This document shows, piece by piece, positions 35,011 to 45,952 of a stretch of DNA of 64,000 nt. A program made the translations under genes and the position numbers. Position 1 is the first letter of the stretch, and each line of letters starts with the position of its first letter. Origin of the DNA: Thermothelomyces thermophilus ATCC 42464. Taxonomy: Eukaryota; Ascomycota; Sordariomycetes; Sordariales; Chaetomiaceae. The notes below the pieces were generated by a model. That model saw only the letters and a program-made list of their open reading frames with translations. It searched no databases and had not been told where the DNA came from. The stretch covers positions 4,092,001 through 4,156,000 of the forward strand of contig NC_016473.1 of assembly GCF_000226095.1 (NCBI RefSeq). Reading direction: 5' to 3'.

Positions 35011-35773
35011 GACGATGCCCTGTCCTCCACCAAGGCTACAAATCGATGCGGCACACGATTTTGCGGGAGGTTCGAATGGGAATCCGGAGCGAGAAACGGA
35101 GCTGGCACTCGAATGCGAGGGAGTCCGGGTTATCGCGAGTCGTGGAGGGGGTGGGGTCCAAATAACTGATGCGGTCAGTGACGGTGGTGAATGTAGAGGA
35201 GCTATCCAAATCACCGATACTCCCGTCTCCAAGTTGGCACGTTTCTTTAGCGACAAAATTATATAGAAAGTGCCTTGGAGTTAGGAGAATCGCCCTCGAA
35301 CCTCGACGGTTCCAGGCCGCAGTTGTCAATGCACGCGTTCTTGTACGGATAGGTGGATGGATGGAGTGTATGTAACTATGTATAGTTTGCACGGATTCAC
35401 GGATTACAGCGGCCCGCGCTACAGCTTCGTCATCCCTGTCAGCCTTACCAGTGATTTAAGTCACGTTCGGCCAATCATTTGTTACCAATGGCTCAGGAGG
35501 AAAGCGCCGTGCGGCACAGGTACAGTACCTGAGGTATGTATGTAAGTACGGATTACATACATACAATACATGCATATATCAGAAGCCTTAAATTACAACA
35601 AACAACACTGCATATACACGTGCAGTCAACCGACAACTTCCCCCATAGCCTTGTATTGTTTACGTTGTCAAAATGAAGTCCATGATAATGATCTTGTCGC
35701 CTCAATGTAAACAAGCTTGAGTTTGAAATGCATGACTCCTTGCTCCGGAGTACGTTTGCCACCTGCCAACGTC
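35011..35773. other. Spacer upstream of the GHKL-ATPase gene
   Basis: No gene is seen. It contains the ATPase promoter and the 3' flank of the MMtag gene. CGGATTACA occurs at 35400-35408, and a copy of AGTACGGATTACATAC identical to one arm of the 7176-7211 palindrome occurs at 35545-35560. Confidence 0.5.
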
Positions 35774-36535
35774 TCAGTCTTGATATCTAGTTCTGCTTCG
35801 CCGTCGATCATGGTGTCGAGATCTTTCTGCTCTATCCCGGCTCCTACTCCGACCGTGGCTCCTGCTGTCCCTCCGCCTGTGGTGTCGGTCGCGGCTGCGA
35901 CTACGGCTACCGTGTCGTCGTTCCTCCCGGTGGCGACCGTACTCCGGACTGCGGCTCCTCCGTCGCCGATAGCTGTCCTTTTCATCTCTGTCTAGGCTGT
36001 CACGTCTCCTATGCCTACTCCGGCTGCGATCCCTGTGTCTGTCATGGTCGCGCTCTCTGCTTCGATGCCGTCTTCTATGCCGGCGGTCTGAGTCTCTGTG
36101 TCGATCTGAGTCTTTAGACCTATCTGTCCGCGGATCTGGCCCTTGGGTTGCCTTCGGGTCTTTGCCGTCCACATTGCCGCGGTTCGGCACCCTTGACCCT
36201 TCTACTTCCACGGCATTGGCCCCCGTTGCATCGCGCGGCTTGATAGGTAACCCCAAGGCTCGTGATATCGCATCCTCTTCGGCTTCCTTGATCTTGCGAA
36301 TCTCCTCAAGGCGCTCACGGGCCGCCTTCTCCTCTTCCGTCTCGTTTGAATTCGCCGCAGTTGGGTCTGCCTTGGCGTACCAGTTCAGGTCGCGCCCTTT
36401 AGCCCAGCGCCCAACCGGCGCTTTGAGGCTGTGGCCGAGGTAATTCTCGCGATACTGAGATGTTGCGACATCGTCCCAACTGAAGTTGACGCCGCCGCGT
36501 GAACCTGATTTCCGGACGGTCGAGAGAAGATCCAT
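35774..36535 (-). CDS. MMtag-domain, SR-rich nuclear protein
   Basis: The protein belongs to the family named after multiple-myeloma tumour-associated protein 2. Its short N-terminal domain is found on Arg/Ser-rich nuclear proteins and is thought to act around pre-mRNA splicing. The single exon encodes 253 residues. The domain covers residues 1 to about 55 (STVRKSGSRGGVNFSWDDVA, then YRENYLGHSLKAPVGRWAKGR and LNWYAK). An acidic/basic helix follows (EEEKAARERLEEIRKIKEAE), then DAISRALGLPIKPR. The C-terminal 120 residues are almost wholly Arg/Ser/His/Asp repeats. The gene diverges from MED6 across 392 bp. Precise function is unknown. Confidence 0.85.
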   Translation of the reverse strand: MDLLSTVRKSGSRGGVNFSWDDVATSQYRENYLGHSLKAPVGRWAKGRDLNWYAKADPTAANSNETEEEKAARERLEEIRKIKEAEEDAISRALGLPIKPRDATGANAVEVEGSRVPNRGNVDGKDPKATQGPDPRTDRSKDSDRHRDSDRRHRRRHRSRERDHDRHRDRSRSRHRRRDSLDRDEKDSYRRRRSRSPEYGRHREERRHGSRSRSRDRHHRRRDSRSHGRSRSRDRAERSRHHDRRRSRTRYQD

Positions 36536-36927
36536 GGCCGCCTGCTTGTATACGTCGGCACCAGAAGTATAGGAATTTCAGGTCTCTGATAATCAAGCAA
36601 GGCTGTGAGAAAAAAATGTTGGTGTCGCGAAGCGAAGATAAGATCGGATGGCGTTAAGAAGTTTAGAGAAGAGTGCGCGAACAGACTGCAGAAGCTTGGT
36701 CGATCTGGGCGGCGAGTTACTGCCAAGGCGGCTCGCCCCACCCCCCGCTATCGCCCTATATGGGTGCTGGTGTAGTTATCCGTATCACGCTGCGGTTTAG
36801 TTCCTGCAACGCAATTACTAACTAGCGATCCGCATCCATTCTTCGATTGAACACATACCGCTCTCAGAACTGCCAACCTTAGTACGGAGGACCGACTCAT
36901 ACTCTCGGCGCCTTTTTGACATCAAGC
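36536..36927. promoter_or_regulatory. Divergent promoter region between the MMtag gene and MED6
   Basis: A 392-bp spacer shared by two divergent nuclear-protein genes. No specific element is recognised. Confidence 0.5.
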
Positions 36928-37954
36928 ATGGCTCTTGATCCAGCACCATATACCGGCCCGCCGCTGGACGAGATCCAATGGCGGGCGCCTCCCGAATTTG
37001 AGATGGGCATACACAGCAACAGTGTGCTCTTTTACTTCGCGCAGTCGCCCTTCTACGACAGAACATCGAACAATGAGGTTCTATTCCAGCAAGGCCTCAA
37101 CAATCCCAATGTTACGCCATATTTGGCCACCCGCGAGCTCTTCGAGGGCCGTCTTAAAACCATGTCTGGGCTCGAGTTTGTCGTTGCCCAGGAGCCAGCC
37201 GAAACAGGCCCTGGAGCCGGGACGGGCGTGTGGGTGATCAACAAGCAGACCCGGCGTAAGCAAACGCCCCAGGATGAGATCATTGTACACGGGACATATT
37301 TCGTAGTCGGGGAAAACATCTACATGGCGGCAAGTTTCGCGGACATCCTGAGCTCGAGAATTGTAGGCTTCAATTGCCCCTTCCGTATCCCTCTTGTCCC
37401 ACGCACACACAGACCCCTAACCATATCGAATACAGGCAGCGATATCGTCTTCGGTTGAAAAAGTTCTGCCTGTCGCCTCCAGCGCGCAATCCTGGTCCCC
37501 AGCTCAGGGCCGCGTTTATCCAGCCCCCGGCACCGGCGCGGCCGCCGCAAGTACCAAGCAGCGCGAGGCGACTCCCCTCCCAGACACCAACAAAGCCACC
37601 ACCGATTCGGGCATCAGCCTCCCAAGCTCCCAGCTGATCGAAGAAGCCTTGCTTATCCACGAGCAACACGGCGATCACTACCTAGACGAGAACCCCATCA
37701 CTGGCAGACCCGGCGATTTCCAGCTGGCCTCCACCGGCCGCAAGCCAGTGAACCTGTCTACCGCGGCGGCCCTTAATTCCAAGAAGGCGGCGGCTCAGAT
37801 GAGCCTGCCAGCGCTCAATACCAAGCTGGGTGGCGAGAACCCGCTGACGGCCAAGCCGACCGGGAAGGAGACCAAGAGCCCCAAAACCCCTGGCGGCGGG
37901 GGCCTACAGAAGAAGAAGAGGAAGGGGAGCAAGGCGGCGGCGACGCCGCAGTAG
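36928..37954 (+). CDS. Mediator complex subunit 6
   Basis: Med6 is a head-module subunit of Mediator, which bridges activators and RNA polymerase II. Exons are 36928-37362 and 37436-37954, with a 73-bp intron that has a CCTAACC branch point and TACAG acceptor. The product is 317 residues. Visible conserved blocks are DEIQWRAPPEFEMGIHSNSV, LFYFAQSPFYDRTSNNEV, the GLEFVVAQEP block and the post-splice SSVEKVLPVAS. The C terminus is Lys-rich (KKKRKGSKAAATPQ). The start MALDPAPY is chosen over an in-frame upstream codon (36916) because it fits the family. The intron's GTAGGC donor is not the consensus, but the reading frame and homology require removal. Confidence 0.95.
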
Positions 37955-38561
37955 GGGAAAAAAAGAGGGGGTATGTCTTGGGTGTTTGAAGTTGGGAATA
38001 TGGTGTGCTATGGCCGATACCTATGGCCGATACTGAGGAATTTACAAAGGTTGGGCGTTACGGAGGTATCGGTTTGTGTGTTTATGATACCCTATGTTCC
38101 TTTATGGGACGTTGCGATAGTTAAAATCACGTCTCAGAGCGATGACGCGCAGATGGTTGACAGTGTGTTTCCCTTTCGTGACAGTTTCACGACCTATGTG
38201 ATCATTCGTCTCGAAACGAGTCTTGTTCTTGACCCAGGTCCTCCGAGTCGAGAACGTTACGCCGTATGCCTAGACGCCTGTCAGTCGCCATCACATGCAG
38301 AGCTAGAGAGAAGAAAAGCAAGCATGGAGAACGAAAGGAAGGTTGCTTTGGCGGCCTGCTCAGAAGAAAAGAACAATGTAGGTGATAGTTTTGTAATCAT
38401 GAGTGATTCATAAACAGCCTCTTGAGAGAATTCATCATAACAGACGCCAACTAAGCAGAAGAGATGCAAACAAGGGGTGAACATCCTTCAAGAAGAGAGT
38501 AACGCCACAACATACCTTGTACAAGATTGAAGTGGGTAGCCGCCAGGCACCCCCTATGGTT
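37955..38561. other. Convergent 3' spacer between MED6 and ECM16
   Basis: These 607 bp hold no recognised gene. The frame at 37973-38413 has no family features. Confidence 0.5.
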
Positions 38562-41500
38562 TTACTCAACCACCCACCCCTTTCCTAACACCCTCTTCTG
38601 CTTGATCTTTCGCATAGGCAGGGGCCTAAGTAAACAGTGTCAGCCACATGCCTTTCCGGAAGAGAAAGAGTGTGAAAGAAGAACGGAAAAGAACACCACA
38701 TACCATCCCAATCCGCCGCCCGTCTCCGCCCTCAAATACGGCACGACCCACACCTCTCTCGTCTTCCCGTCGTCAGACCCTTGTACTTCTTTGACCGGCT
38801 TGCTGTATGTAATCAGCGGCGTGCCCTTAGCGACGTTGGCCAGCTGCGCGCCCGTCAAGTCCGTAAGAGCATGCATCCTCGTCTTGGGTTTCTTTCCGCT
38901 GCCGTCGTCCAAAACATTCCCTGCGCGCTGGAGATGTGCATACACGACGTACTCCGGGCACTCCTCTACGCTCAGGTGCGCCAGCGGCGATGACGGGTGG
39001 ATATACACCAGCTTGTCAGCCGGATCGATTGCTCCCTGATCGCCGGAATCGAGAGGTATGAGCGGGATATACGGCACGTCGATGGCGCGCTGAGGCTTTC
39101 GGTACATCTCCGGTGGGTTGGGTGCCTTGTCGGCGCGAATCGCCACCTGGTCAACAAAGCCCGCGGCTACCATCTGCTTGAGGGCTTGGATTTGTTGCTG
39201 AGTTGGTCGAGGGAGCTTCTCTGGAAGCTTGAAATTCGCAAAGGCGGGCAAGTTTGTCTTGACGAGATTGGCGAGTTGGGTTTGGAGCTGCATAATTTCC
39301 TTGAGGACCTTGTATCGAACAAAGTGACTCTCACACCATTCCTCAGTGGGCTCGTGGGCGAACTCGCCGACTACCTGGAGGATTTTCATGGCATCGGATT
39401 TGTCGTCAAGCGAGCAGAAATTTTTGTGCACTGAGTTGAAAGCTTTTCGTATCCTTGCCCGCTTGTCCTCGGCAATAACTTCCTCGTTGGTGCGGAACTC
39501 TTCGGTTTGCTCGACAGCTGCCGGGATGGCTTGGTTCTCAGGCACGAAGATCTCGCCCGCAGACAGTCCGGCTATCATGGCGATGGTATATGGGAGGCAA
39601 TCGTGGAGATGCCCAACCAGTAATATCCGGGCAAAGCGCGGTGCTAAAGGAAAGATAGACATGCTGGCGCCAACTGGCGTGATTTGCCCACTCGGTGAGA
39701 TCGCCGACAGGTAAGTGAGAAGTCGCTCGGCTTTGACAATACTCTGCCGGTCAGGCGGGGTCGGGAAGGGAAAGTTGACCACGTGTTGGAGGTTCATGGA
39801 CTTGAGCTGTAGCACGACGCCTTCAATAGGCATACGAAGAAGCTCAGGAGGTGAGAATTCGGGGAAATCCCTCTCGTAGACCGCTGAGGAATATAGCCTC
39901 CAGCAGTGACCTGGGCCCGTACGGCCAGCACGGCCGGCTCTTTGCTTTGCGCTTGCCTTGCTGATCCAATCGATCTCAAAGCTCTGGACGCCGCTCACCG
40001 GGTCGTACTTCCGCTCCTTCGACCTTCCGCAGTCGAAGACGTATCGGATGCCCGGAATGGTCAAACTGGTCTCAGCCACGTTAGTAGCCAGAATGACCAG
40101 ACGGGAGCCTTCAGGAGGTGGTTCGAAGACTTTCATCTGCTCTTTCGTCGGAAGAAGCGAATAGAGCGGCAAGATATGCATCCGCCGTGGGCCCGTCCCG
40201 GATTCCTCGTCCTCAAGCTCGAATTCCTTCTCTTCCTCCTCATCGTTATCCGAGCCGGATTCCATCTCGTCGTACTCGTCATGGGCATTCCGGTCCTCCG
40301 CCTCGCCAAAGTCGATATCTTCTACTTCAATAGGAGCCTCATTCCCGGAGATACGGACTTTTGGTCCCTCTGCGGTGGTCATCCCACCAAATGCAGCCTT
40401 CAGACGCTTGCTCAATCGCGAGATCTCTCCCTGTCCGGTTAGAAAAACAAGCATGCCACCCGGAGGCAGCTTTCGATGCCCTTTGCTGATCTTTCGGAAA
40501 GCATCCTCGACATAATCATGCCGTGTTTTCTTTGCAAAGTGAATTGTAACTTCGTGCTGGCGACCCTCGACTTCAATGACGCGTGGGGGCGTCTTGAACA
40601 GCCTTGTATTGTTTGTGAATTCTTCGACCCGGAGTGTCGCGGACATGATAATAATCTTCAAGGGCTTGATTGAAGGGTCTTCCTTCTCCAATTCCGCCCT
40701 GAGTTTGACCACTCTGCTGAGGATCGCAATCAGAATGTCGGTGTTCACGCTCCGTTCGTGAGCTTCATCAATGATGATGGCCGAATACTTCCGAAGCGCA
40801 AAGTCCTGCGCCACCTCTCGAAGGAGAACACCATCTGTCATGAACTTTATGGCGGTATTGGGATCCACCGTGCCCTCGAAGCGAATCTGGTAGCCAACAA
40901 CGTGGGAATAATTTCCTAATTCCTGAGCCACGCGCTTCGACATACTGACGGCTGCCACTCGCCTCGGCTGGGTTACACCAATCATCCCTGGGGTTGGGCC
41001 ATCCGGTGCTCCGTATCCCGCCTCGAAGAGAAACTGTGGCACTTGAGTGGTTTTGCCGGAACCTGTAGCGCCACAAATGACAACAACGTCGTTGTTATGA
41101 ATGGCCTCCATGATCTTTTGCTCTTCTGCAACCACTGGCAAGTTGTAGCGAGCTTCTTGGATTTCAGGATCCCTCGTGACTCCCACAGCGTAGGCCTTTC
41201 TGGTGACGTTTGTCGTAGGCTGCAGTTCTATGGGTAGGGGATCTTCCTCGACTGGCCTCGGCGTGAAATTTGCGGGTTTGGGTATATCTATAACCATCGA
41301 AGTCGAGTCAATGGGATTGTAGCCCAGCGCTTCATTGCGTTGCTGGTGAGCCCAAGCCTTGAAAGCGGACGACCTCTGTTTGCGGATCTCCTTGGCTGCT
41401 TCTTCGTCGTCAGAACCCATGTCGCCCTCCGAGCTCTCCACGTCGCCATCCGAGCTGCTGTCGTCCGACTCCTCGTCTTCACTGCCGTCGCTTCCTTTGG

Positions 41501-42287
41501 CACTGGATTCGCCGCTATCCGAGTCTTCATTTGACGCTTCCGAAGGTCCTTCGCTGAAACCATTCCACTCCTCCGAACCTGACTCCTCGTATACCGCGGG
41601 TGCTTCGATCGAGAATTTTGTCTTGACTCCTCCACGCTTCTGCCGTTTTGCAAGGATGGGCCGGCCCGATTCGTCGACCTCAAGCGGACGTTTCAAACCG
41701 GACCCTAACGTTGCGGGGCCTGGCTGTGTCGGTGCCGGTGGCTGAGAGGTTTCTTCCGGGGCCGATTGTTTTTGGTGCACTTCCGCGTCTTCCTCATCAT
41801 CACTCTCTGAGTCACTTGACTCTCCCTCTTCCGACCCCTCTCCTTCACTGAGCTTCCGGCGCTGGTAGAGAAGACTCGCCGCTGACTTGTCCAAAGGCAG
41901 TCCGGCGTTCTGTTCCCGAAGTGTGCGCCTCAGAGCCTCCCTCTTGGTCTCTTTCGTCTGACCAAGGGACTTGCTGCTGGCGAATAGGCTGGTATCAATC
42001 TTGTTCGCAGCAAGTTTGGCAAGCAGTTCCCTGTTTTCATCCTTCTTCAATTTGTTCTCGATGTACTTCTCGAGACGCTTCGCCTTTTTGCTGCTGACCT
42101 TGACACCCTGAGGCCTCAACTCCTCACGGAGGCGAGCTTTCTTCTGTTCGGCCTCAAGCTGTTGCGCTGGTGTGATTTCCAAGGCATTGGTGTCTGGATT
42201 GACATCGTGAGTAGCTCTCTCCTGCGCTCTCTTCCGTTCCAGAACCTTGCGCTTGCGCTCTCGTCGAACGAACTTCTTTGGTGGCAT
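38562..42287 (-). CDS. DEAH-box RNA helicase Ecm16/Dhr1 (DHX37)
   Basis: Ecm16 is a nucleolar helicase that releases U3 snoRNA from pre-ribosomes during 18S rRNA maturation. Exons are 42287-38704 and 38625-38562, with a 78-bp GTATGT...TTAG intron. The product is 1215 residues. The basic N terminus starts MPPKKFVRRERKRKVLERKR, which I chose over an ATG 11 codons upstream. Helicase motifs are GATGSGKTTQVPQF (near residue 410), TQPRRVAA, IIIDEAHERSVNTD, IMSATLRVEEF and QRAGRAGRTGPG. The HA2 and OB-fold regions follow. Exon 2 gives the conserved end RKIKQKRVLGKGWVVE, absent if the intron is read through. Acidic patches (near 170-330 and 680-715) are typical of the family. It diverges from the chaperone gene at 42821. 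Confidence 0.95.
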
Positions 42288-42820
42288 CTTGACTCTCAAA
42301 ACCCAGACCCCCGCTATCACGAAGCTATCCAGAAGTTGACCGAAAGGATGGATAGGGTATTAACTGTCGATGTTCTCAGGAGGAATGGCGTCCGCAGGAG
42401 AAGTAGAGTGGTCCAGCATCAACCTCCGCGGTTGACTTTTCTCGATCAGGCTGCGAACACGCCAAGTAACCTTCCAAAGATCAACGACGGACTGGAAATC
42501 ACCAGGGGGCCATGGTGAAAACTGCCTACGACCTCAACTGTATTCCTGCAGCATGAGGAATTGAAATCTTGTCCGCCCGGCAGAATTATGGCGCTAAAAG
42601 GACTCGGACTGGTAGCGCTAGTGGCTAGTGGGGCTGAGAAGTCAGGTATTGCATACAGTGCCTGTCACAGTATGCATCTCCAAACAAGCAGCGGGACCTA
42701 GAAGTTGTGATGGAGTATGTCCTGCACCTCCTCGCGACCATCAATTATGACAGGTTCTGTATTGATTGCCCTGACTGTATGTAGCAGCCACGCTCTCCGA
42801 CTTCCAAGCTCAGTTTCCGC
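42288..42820. promoter_or_regulatory. Divergent promoter region between ECM16 and the proteasome-chaperone-like gene
   Basis: A 533-bp spacer shared by two divergent genes. No distinct element is recognised. Confidence 0.5.
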
Positions 42821-43327
42821 ATGATGGATGAGGACTCTATCCGTGCCGAGCCCTTTCCGGCTCCGTCGAGAAGAATAACAGGAACCGTTAATGGCGTCCC
42901 GACAGAAGTCGGGTCACTTATGTTCTCAGACAAGATCATGCTCACCGTTTCCCAAGGTGGACGTCTTGCCCAATGGGTGAGTTCACCATACACTACAGCC
43001 AGAAGCTTCCGAGGTCCGACACTAATTTACCAAAAGATTCAGGTGCCACTTTCTGCGCCTTCACCAGCCTCCGTTGATATGGCCCTACCTGGGGCTGGAT
43101 TGAGTGCGCTTCCTTCGACACATCTCACTCCCAAGACACTGGTTGGGGTCGGCGGGGAGGGTCGCGAAACTCTCGGTCATCTCTATGCTAGTCAGATTGC
43201 CAGCCATCTGACTCTGCGTGACCCCAATGAAAAGAGAACCTTGCTTCTCGGACTAGGCTTAGATAAAGTCGAAAGCGACGGAGAAGCGTTCTATGACCTG
43301 CTTGGCTTAGTACTGCAAGTTCTTTGA
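42821..43327 (+). CDS. Probable proteasome assembly chaperone 3 (Pac3/Irc25-like)
   Basis: Pac3-type chaperones guide assembly of the 20S proteasome alpha ring. Exons are 42821-42976 and 43037-43327, with a 60-bp GTGAGT intron that is itself in frame. The spliced product is 148 residues, typical for these small chaperones. Features that suggest the family are the strand pair FSDKIMLTVSQGGRLAQW continuing into IQVPL across the splice, a Leu/Gly turn (GRETLGHLYASQIASHL) and a hydrophobic strand KRTLLLGLGLDK before the final helix DLLGLVLQVL. Two adjacent ATGs (42821 and 42824) are possible starts. The family is poorly conserved, so this is a likeness call; a Pac4-like or unrelated small protein cannot be excluded. 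Confidence 0.55.
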   Translation: MMDEDSIRAEPFPAPSRRITGTVNGVPTEVGSLMFSDKIMLTVSQGGRLAQWVSSPYTTARSFRGPTLIYQKIQVPLSAPSPASVDMALPGAGLSALPSTHLTPKTLVGVGGEGRETLGHLYASQIASHLTLRDPNEKRTLLLGLGLDKVESDGEAFYDLLGLVLQVL

Positions 43328-43742
43328 TACTTAAATACGAGTTTGAGTACGCTGGTTACGACTGCATCAAATGTAGTAATGTGGGTTGAGGCAGACCTCG
43401 GGTTTCTCCCTGAAGACTACTCCGTAGTGATTCCATGATGGCCAACCTGAACCACGCCTGGTTGTTGAGGGATAGAATCGACTTGGCGCCGACGAACTGG
43501 GGGTGGGGGGTTCTTGCAAGCGAATGAGAGATTGAGAAGCACTTGACCCTAACCCCGGTAACAAGGTCCGTGCTCTCTAACCCACTGGTTGCGGCTAATT
43601 TTCGGATTACCTAAGCTTGACTTTCTGTGCCCACCAAAAATTACCCAGCCCTAAAATCAACGCGGCGGGACCCGAAAAAGCAGACTTGCGAGCATCACCG
43701 TCGAGGAATTCGAGGCTTCATCGACACTAACCAACAGCCACC
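43328..43742. promoter_or_regulatory. Upstream region of RPL28
   Basis: This 415-bp region separates the 3' end of the chaperone gene from RPL28. It holds two RCCCTAA motifs (43546-43552 and 43648-43654) and one TACTCCGTA (43418-43426). Confidence 0.55.
43546..43654 (+). promoter_or_regulatory. Paired RCCCTAA (Tbf1-type) motifs upstream of RPL28
   Basis: ACCCTAA lies at 43546-43552 and GCCCTAA at 43648-43654, about 195 and 90 bp before the ATG. In many non-Saccharomyces fungi, Tbf1 binds RCCCTAA in ribosomal-protein promoters (established for Candida albicans). Their role here is inferred from position and match. Confidence 0.5.
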
Positions 43743-44676
43743 ATGGTATGCCAATTGCCTCCCTTCGATGCGTCAGCAATGCTGACTCTCACAGCCTACC
43801 AGGTTCTCTAAGACAAGGAAGCACCGCGGCCATGTATGTTCTTCCCCGTCTCGTTTGCGCTCTTGACGAAAATGCTGACCTACGTTCTTCCCCCAGGTGT
43901 CCGCCGGTAAGGGGTATGTCGCGAAGAACCGAACGATCGTATTGAGTTTATATTGACGCAGTGTTTCAGTCGTGTCGGAAAGCACAGGAAGCATCCCGGT
44001 GGTCGCGGTATGGCCGGTGGTCAGGTACGGTTGGCAATGACGGATTTTCGATGGGCCAGGGCTAACTCGACGAATAGCACCACCACCGCACCAACCTCGA
44101 TAAGTGTACGAGACCAGCGCCCTGAAGAAGCAGCTTTGACCTGTTGGTTGGGGGTTACGATGAATTTCGGGCTTCCGCGACATGGTTCTAAGCTGCTACG
44201 ATGAGACTCGAGCACTCTGGCTAACAACATCGACCAGACCACCCCGGTTACTTCGGCAAGGTTGGCATGAGGCGTACGTACCCCGGCGACTTGAAAATGC
44301 TTCAGCAGGGATTTGGGGTTAACTTGTCGGCTAGACTTCCACCTCCTCCGTAACCACTACTGGGCCCCCACCATCAACATCGACAAGCTGTGGTCGCTCG
44401 TCCCTGCCGAGACTCGGGAACAGTACCTCAGCGGTGCCAAGACCGACACCGCCCCCGTTATCGACCTCCTGTCCCACGGCTATGCCAAGCTCCTCGGCAA
44501 GGGTAAGAGCTGAACCCGCATGAGGGAGCGAGCTCGAGGCAGGAGGCATGGTTGGACTGACAAGTATTGCAGGCCGTCTCCCCCAGATTCCCTTCGTTGT
44601 CCGGGCGCGGTACGTCAGCGCGGAGGCGGAGCGCAAGGTGACTGAGGCTGGTGGCGTTGTCGAGCTCGTTGCTTAA
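43743..44676 (+). CDS. 60S ribosomal protein L28 (uL15)
   Basis: uL15 is a structural protein of the large cytosolic ribosomal subunit. Eight exons give 149 residues: 43743-43745, 43795-43833, 43897-43913, 43970-44024, 44078-44105, 44238-44273, 44335-44502 and 44573-44676. The first exon is only the ATG. The joined protein reads MPTRFSKTRKHRGH, VSAGKGRVGKHRKHPGGRG, MAGGQHHHRTNLDKYHPGYF, GKVGMRHFHLLRNHYW and INIDKLWSLVPAE, and ends EAGGVVELVA, matching the family throughout. Seven introns of 49-132 bp in a 0.9-kb gene are typical of highly expressed fungal ribosomal protein genes. The largest (44106-44237) could host a small RNA, but I found no clear C/D or H/ACA boxes. Confidence 0.95.
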
Positions 44677-45952
44677 GTCGGACGCGGTTTCGGTTAAATC
44701 AAAGGCTAGCGATTGACATTTTTCGGTTACGAGGGAAAACCGAATAGAGAACCCAATGACAACGGATCCGACGGTCAGAACGACGTCAGCTATGGATGCT
44801 AGGTCCCGGAGTCTGGATTGGTTCCTTGGGGCGGCGGAAAGCACGCCTCGCATTGCAGCATTAGGGAATGGGATGTTTATCCGCATCATCCGGGGGGTTC
44901 TGGCCGTCTTGTGTTCCATATCCATCTTGAGGTTCGAGCAACTGAGTTCATTGTTCGAAACAAGGAACGGTGAAAGAGGAATCGTCTGCTTCATGGATCC
45001 ACGAAAATCAGACCGTGACGACTCTTGTTCGTTGATGAGGTGCCCTTTGCAACCGGCACTCGTTCATACCTCAGATAAAGGGGATAAAGGGGCTGTGTCG
45101 ACCCTGACATAAAATCACTCTAGATGGACAAAGTTACTGTCCTCAAGTCTTCGAAAAGATTTCTCCCTGCCCAGATTGCGCGCCGTTTTGAGTTCTAGAG
45201 ACGCCGTGGGTAGCTATGTATTTGCGCGGCGGAGGTAACAGCCTACGCAGCAGGCAGACTCGAGTTGCGAGAAACTGCATATGATCAGACGAGTAGGATA
45301 ATCAGGGAGTCCAGCGCAGTTCTCGTCAGTCAAGTGTATCGTCATACCGCGTTGCTATAGTCCTCGTCACAGCAAACCATCTTAGGATGTCCATACCACC
45401 GACGTGATAGTTAACGCTCATGTAATATTCTCCCTCCACGAAAAAAAAAGGAAAGAAAATAAAGAGGGAAAGTCAACGTTGCCAAGAACAACCGCTCGTT
45501 CAGCAACGCTAGAATCAGCCGTACCAGGTCTGCTCAGAAAGATGGCCCAGCATGGTCACGTCACAGTCATAGACAAGTCATTAACAACAGGATAGGACAA
45601 GTCACAGCTGTGTCACACTTCATCCCATTGTTCTCCTCGCTCGCCCGTAAGTGCCCAAGACTGATACGTCTGTCTTGCTACTTATTCAAATCATGGCAAA
45701 ACCAAGGAGGTATAGGTATCCTCTGTGCTTCATCACCCTGTCTCCCATATAAAACGCAGGTGAACCAAGCAGCTGCCAATCATCATGTCCCTTCCAAGCA
45801 TCCCGTGTCCGATTCCTCACCAGTACCCAGCCTCCGGAGACGCAGGCCAGGCGATGTGTTTCCACTACCGTTTACGATCACTTGAGTCGTCTGCGCGTCA
45901 GCAGGTGCCCAGCAAACGGTTCGGTTCGACATGAGAATGTGAGAAGGGAAAC
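44677..45952. other. Convergent 3' spacer between RPL28 and calcineurin A
   Basis: No recognised gene in about 1.3 kb. Short frames on either strand lack domains. If the calcineurin gene has a fourth coding exon, it would fall at about 45780-45890. Confidence 0.5.

Noticed and set aside
44106-44237. Possible intron-hosted snoRNA in RPL28
   Set aside because: ACGATGA-like sequences occur, but no proper C box/D box pair with terminal stem and no H/ACA hinge were found.
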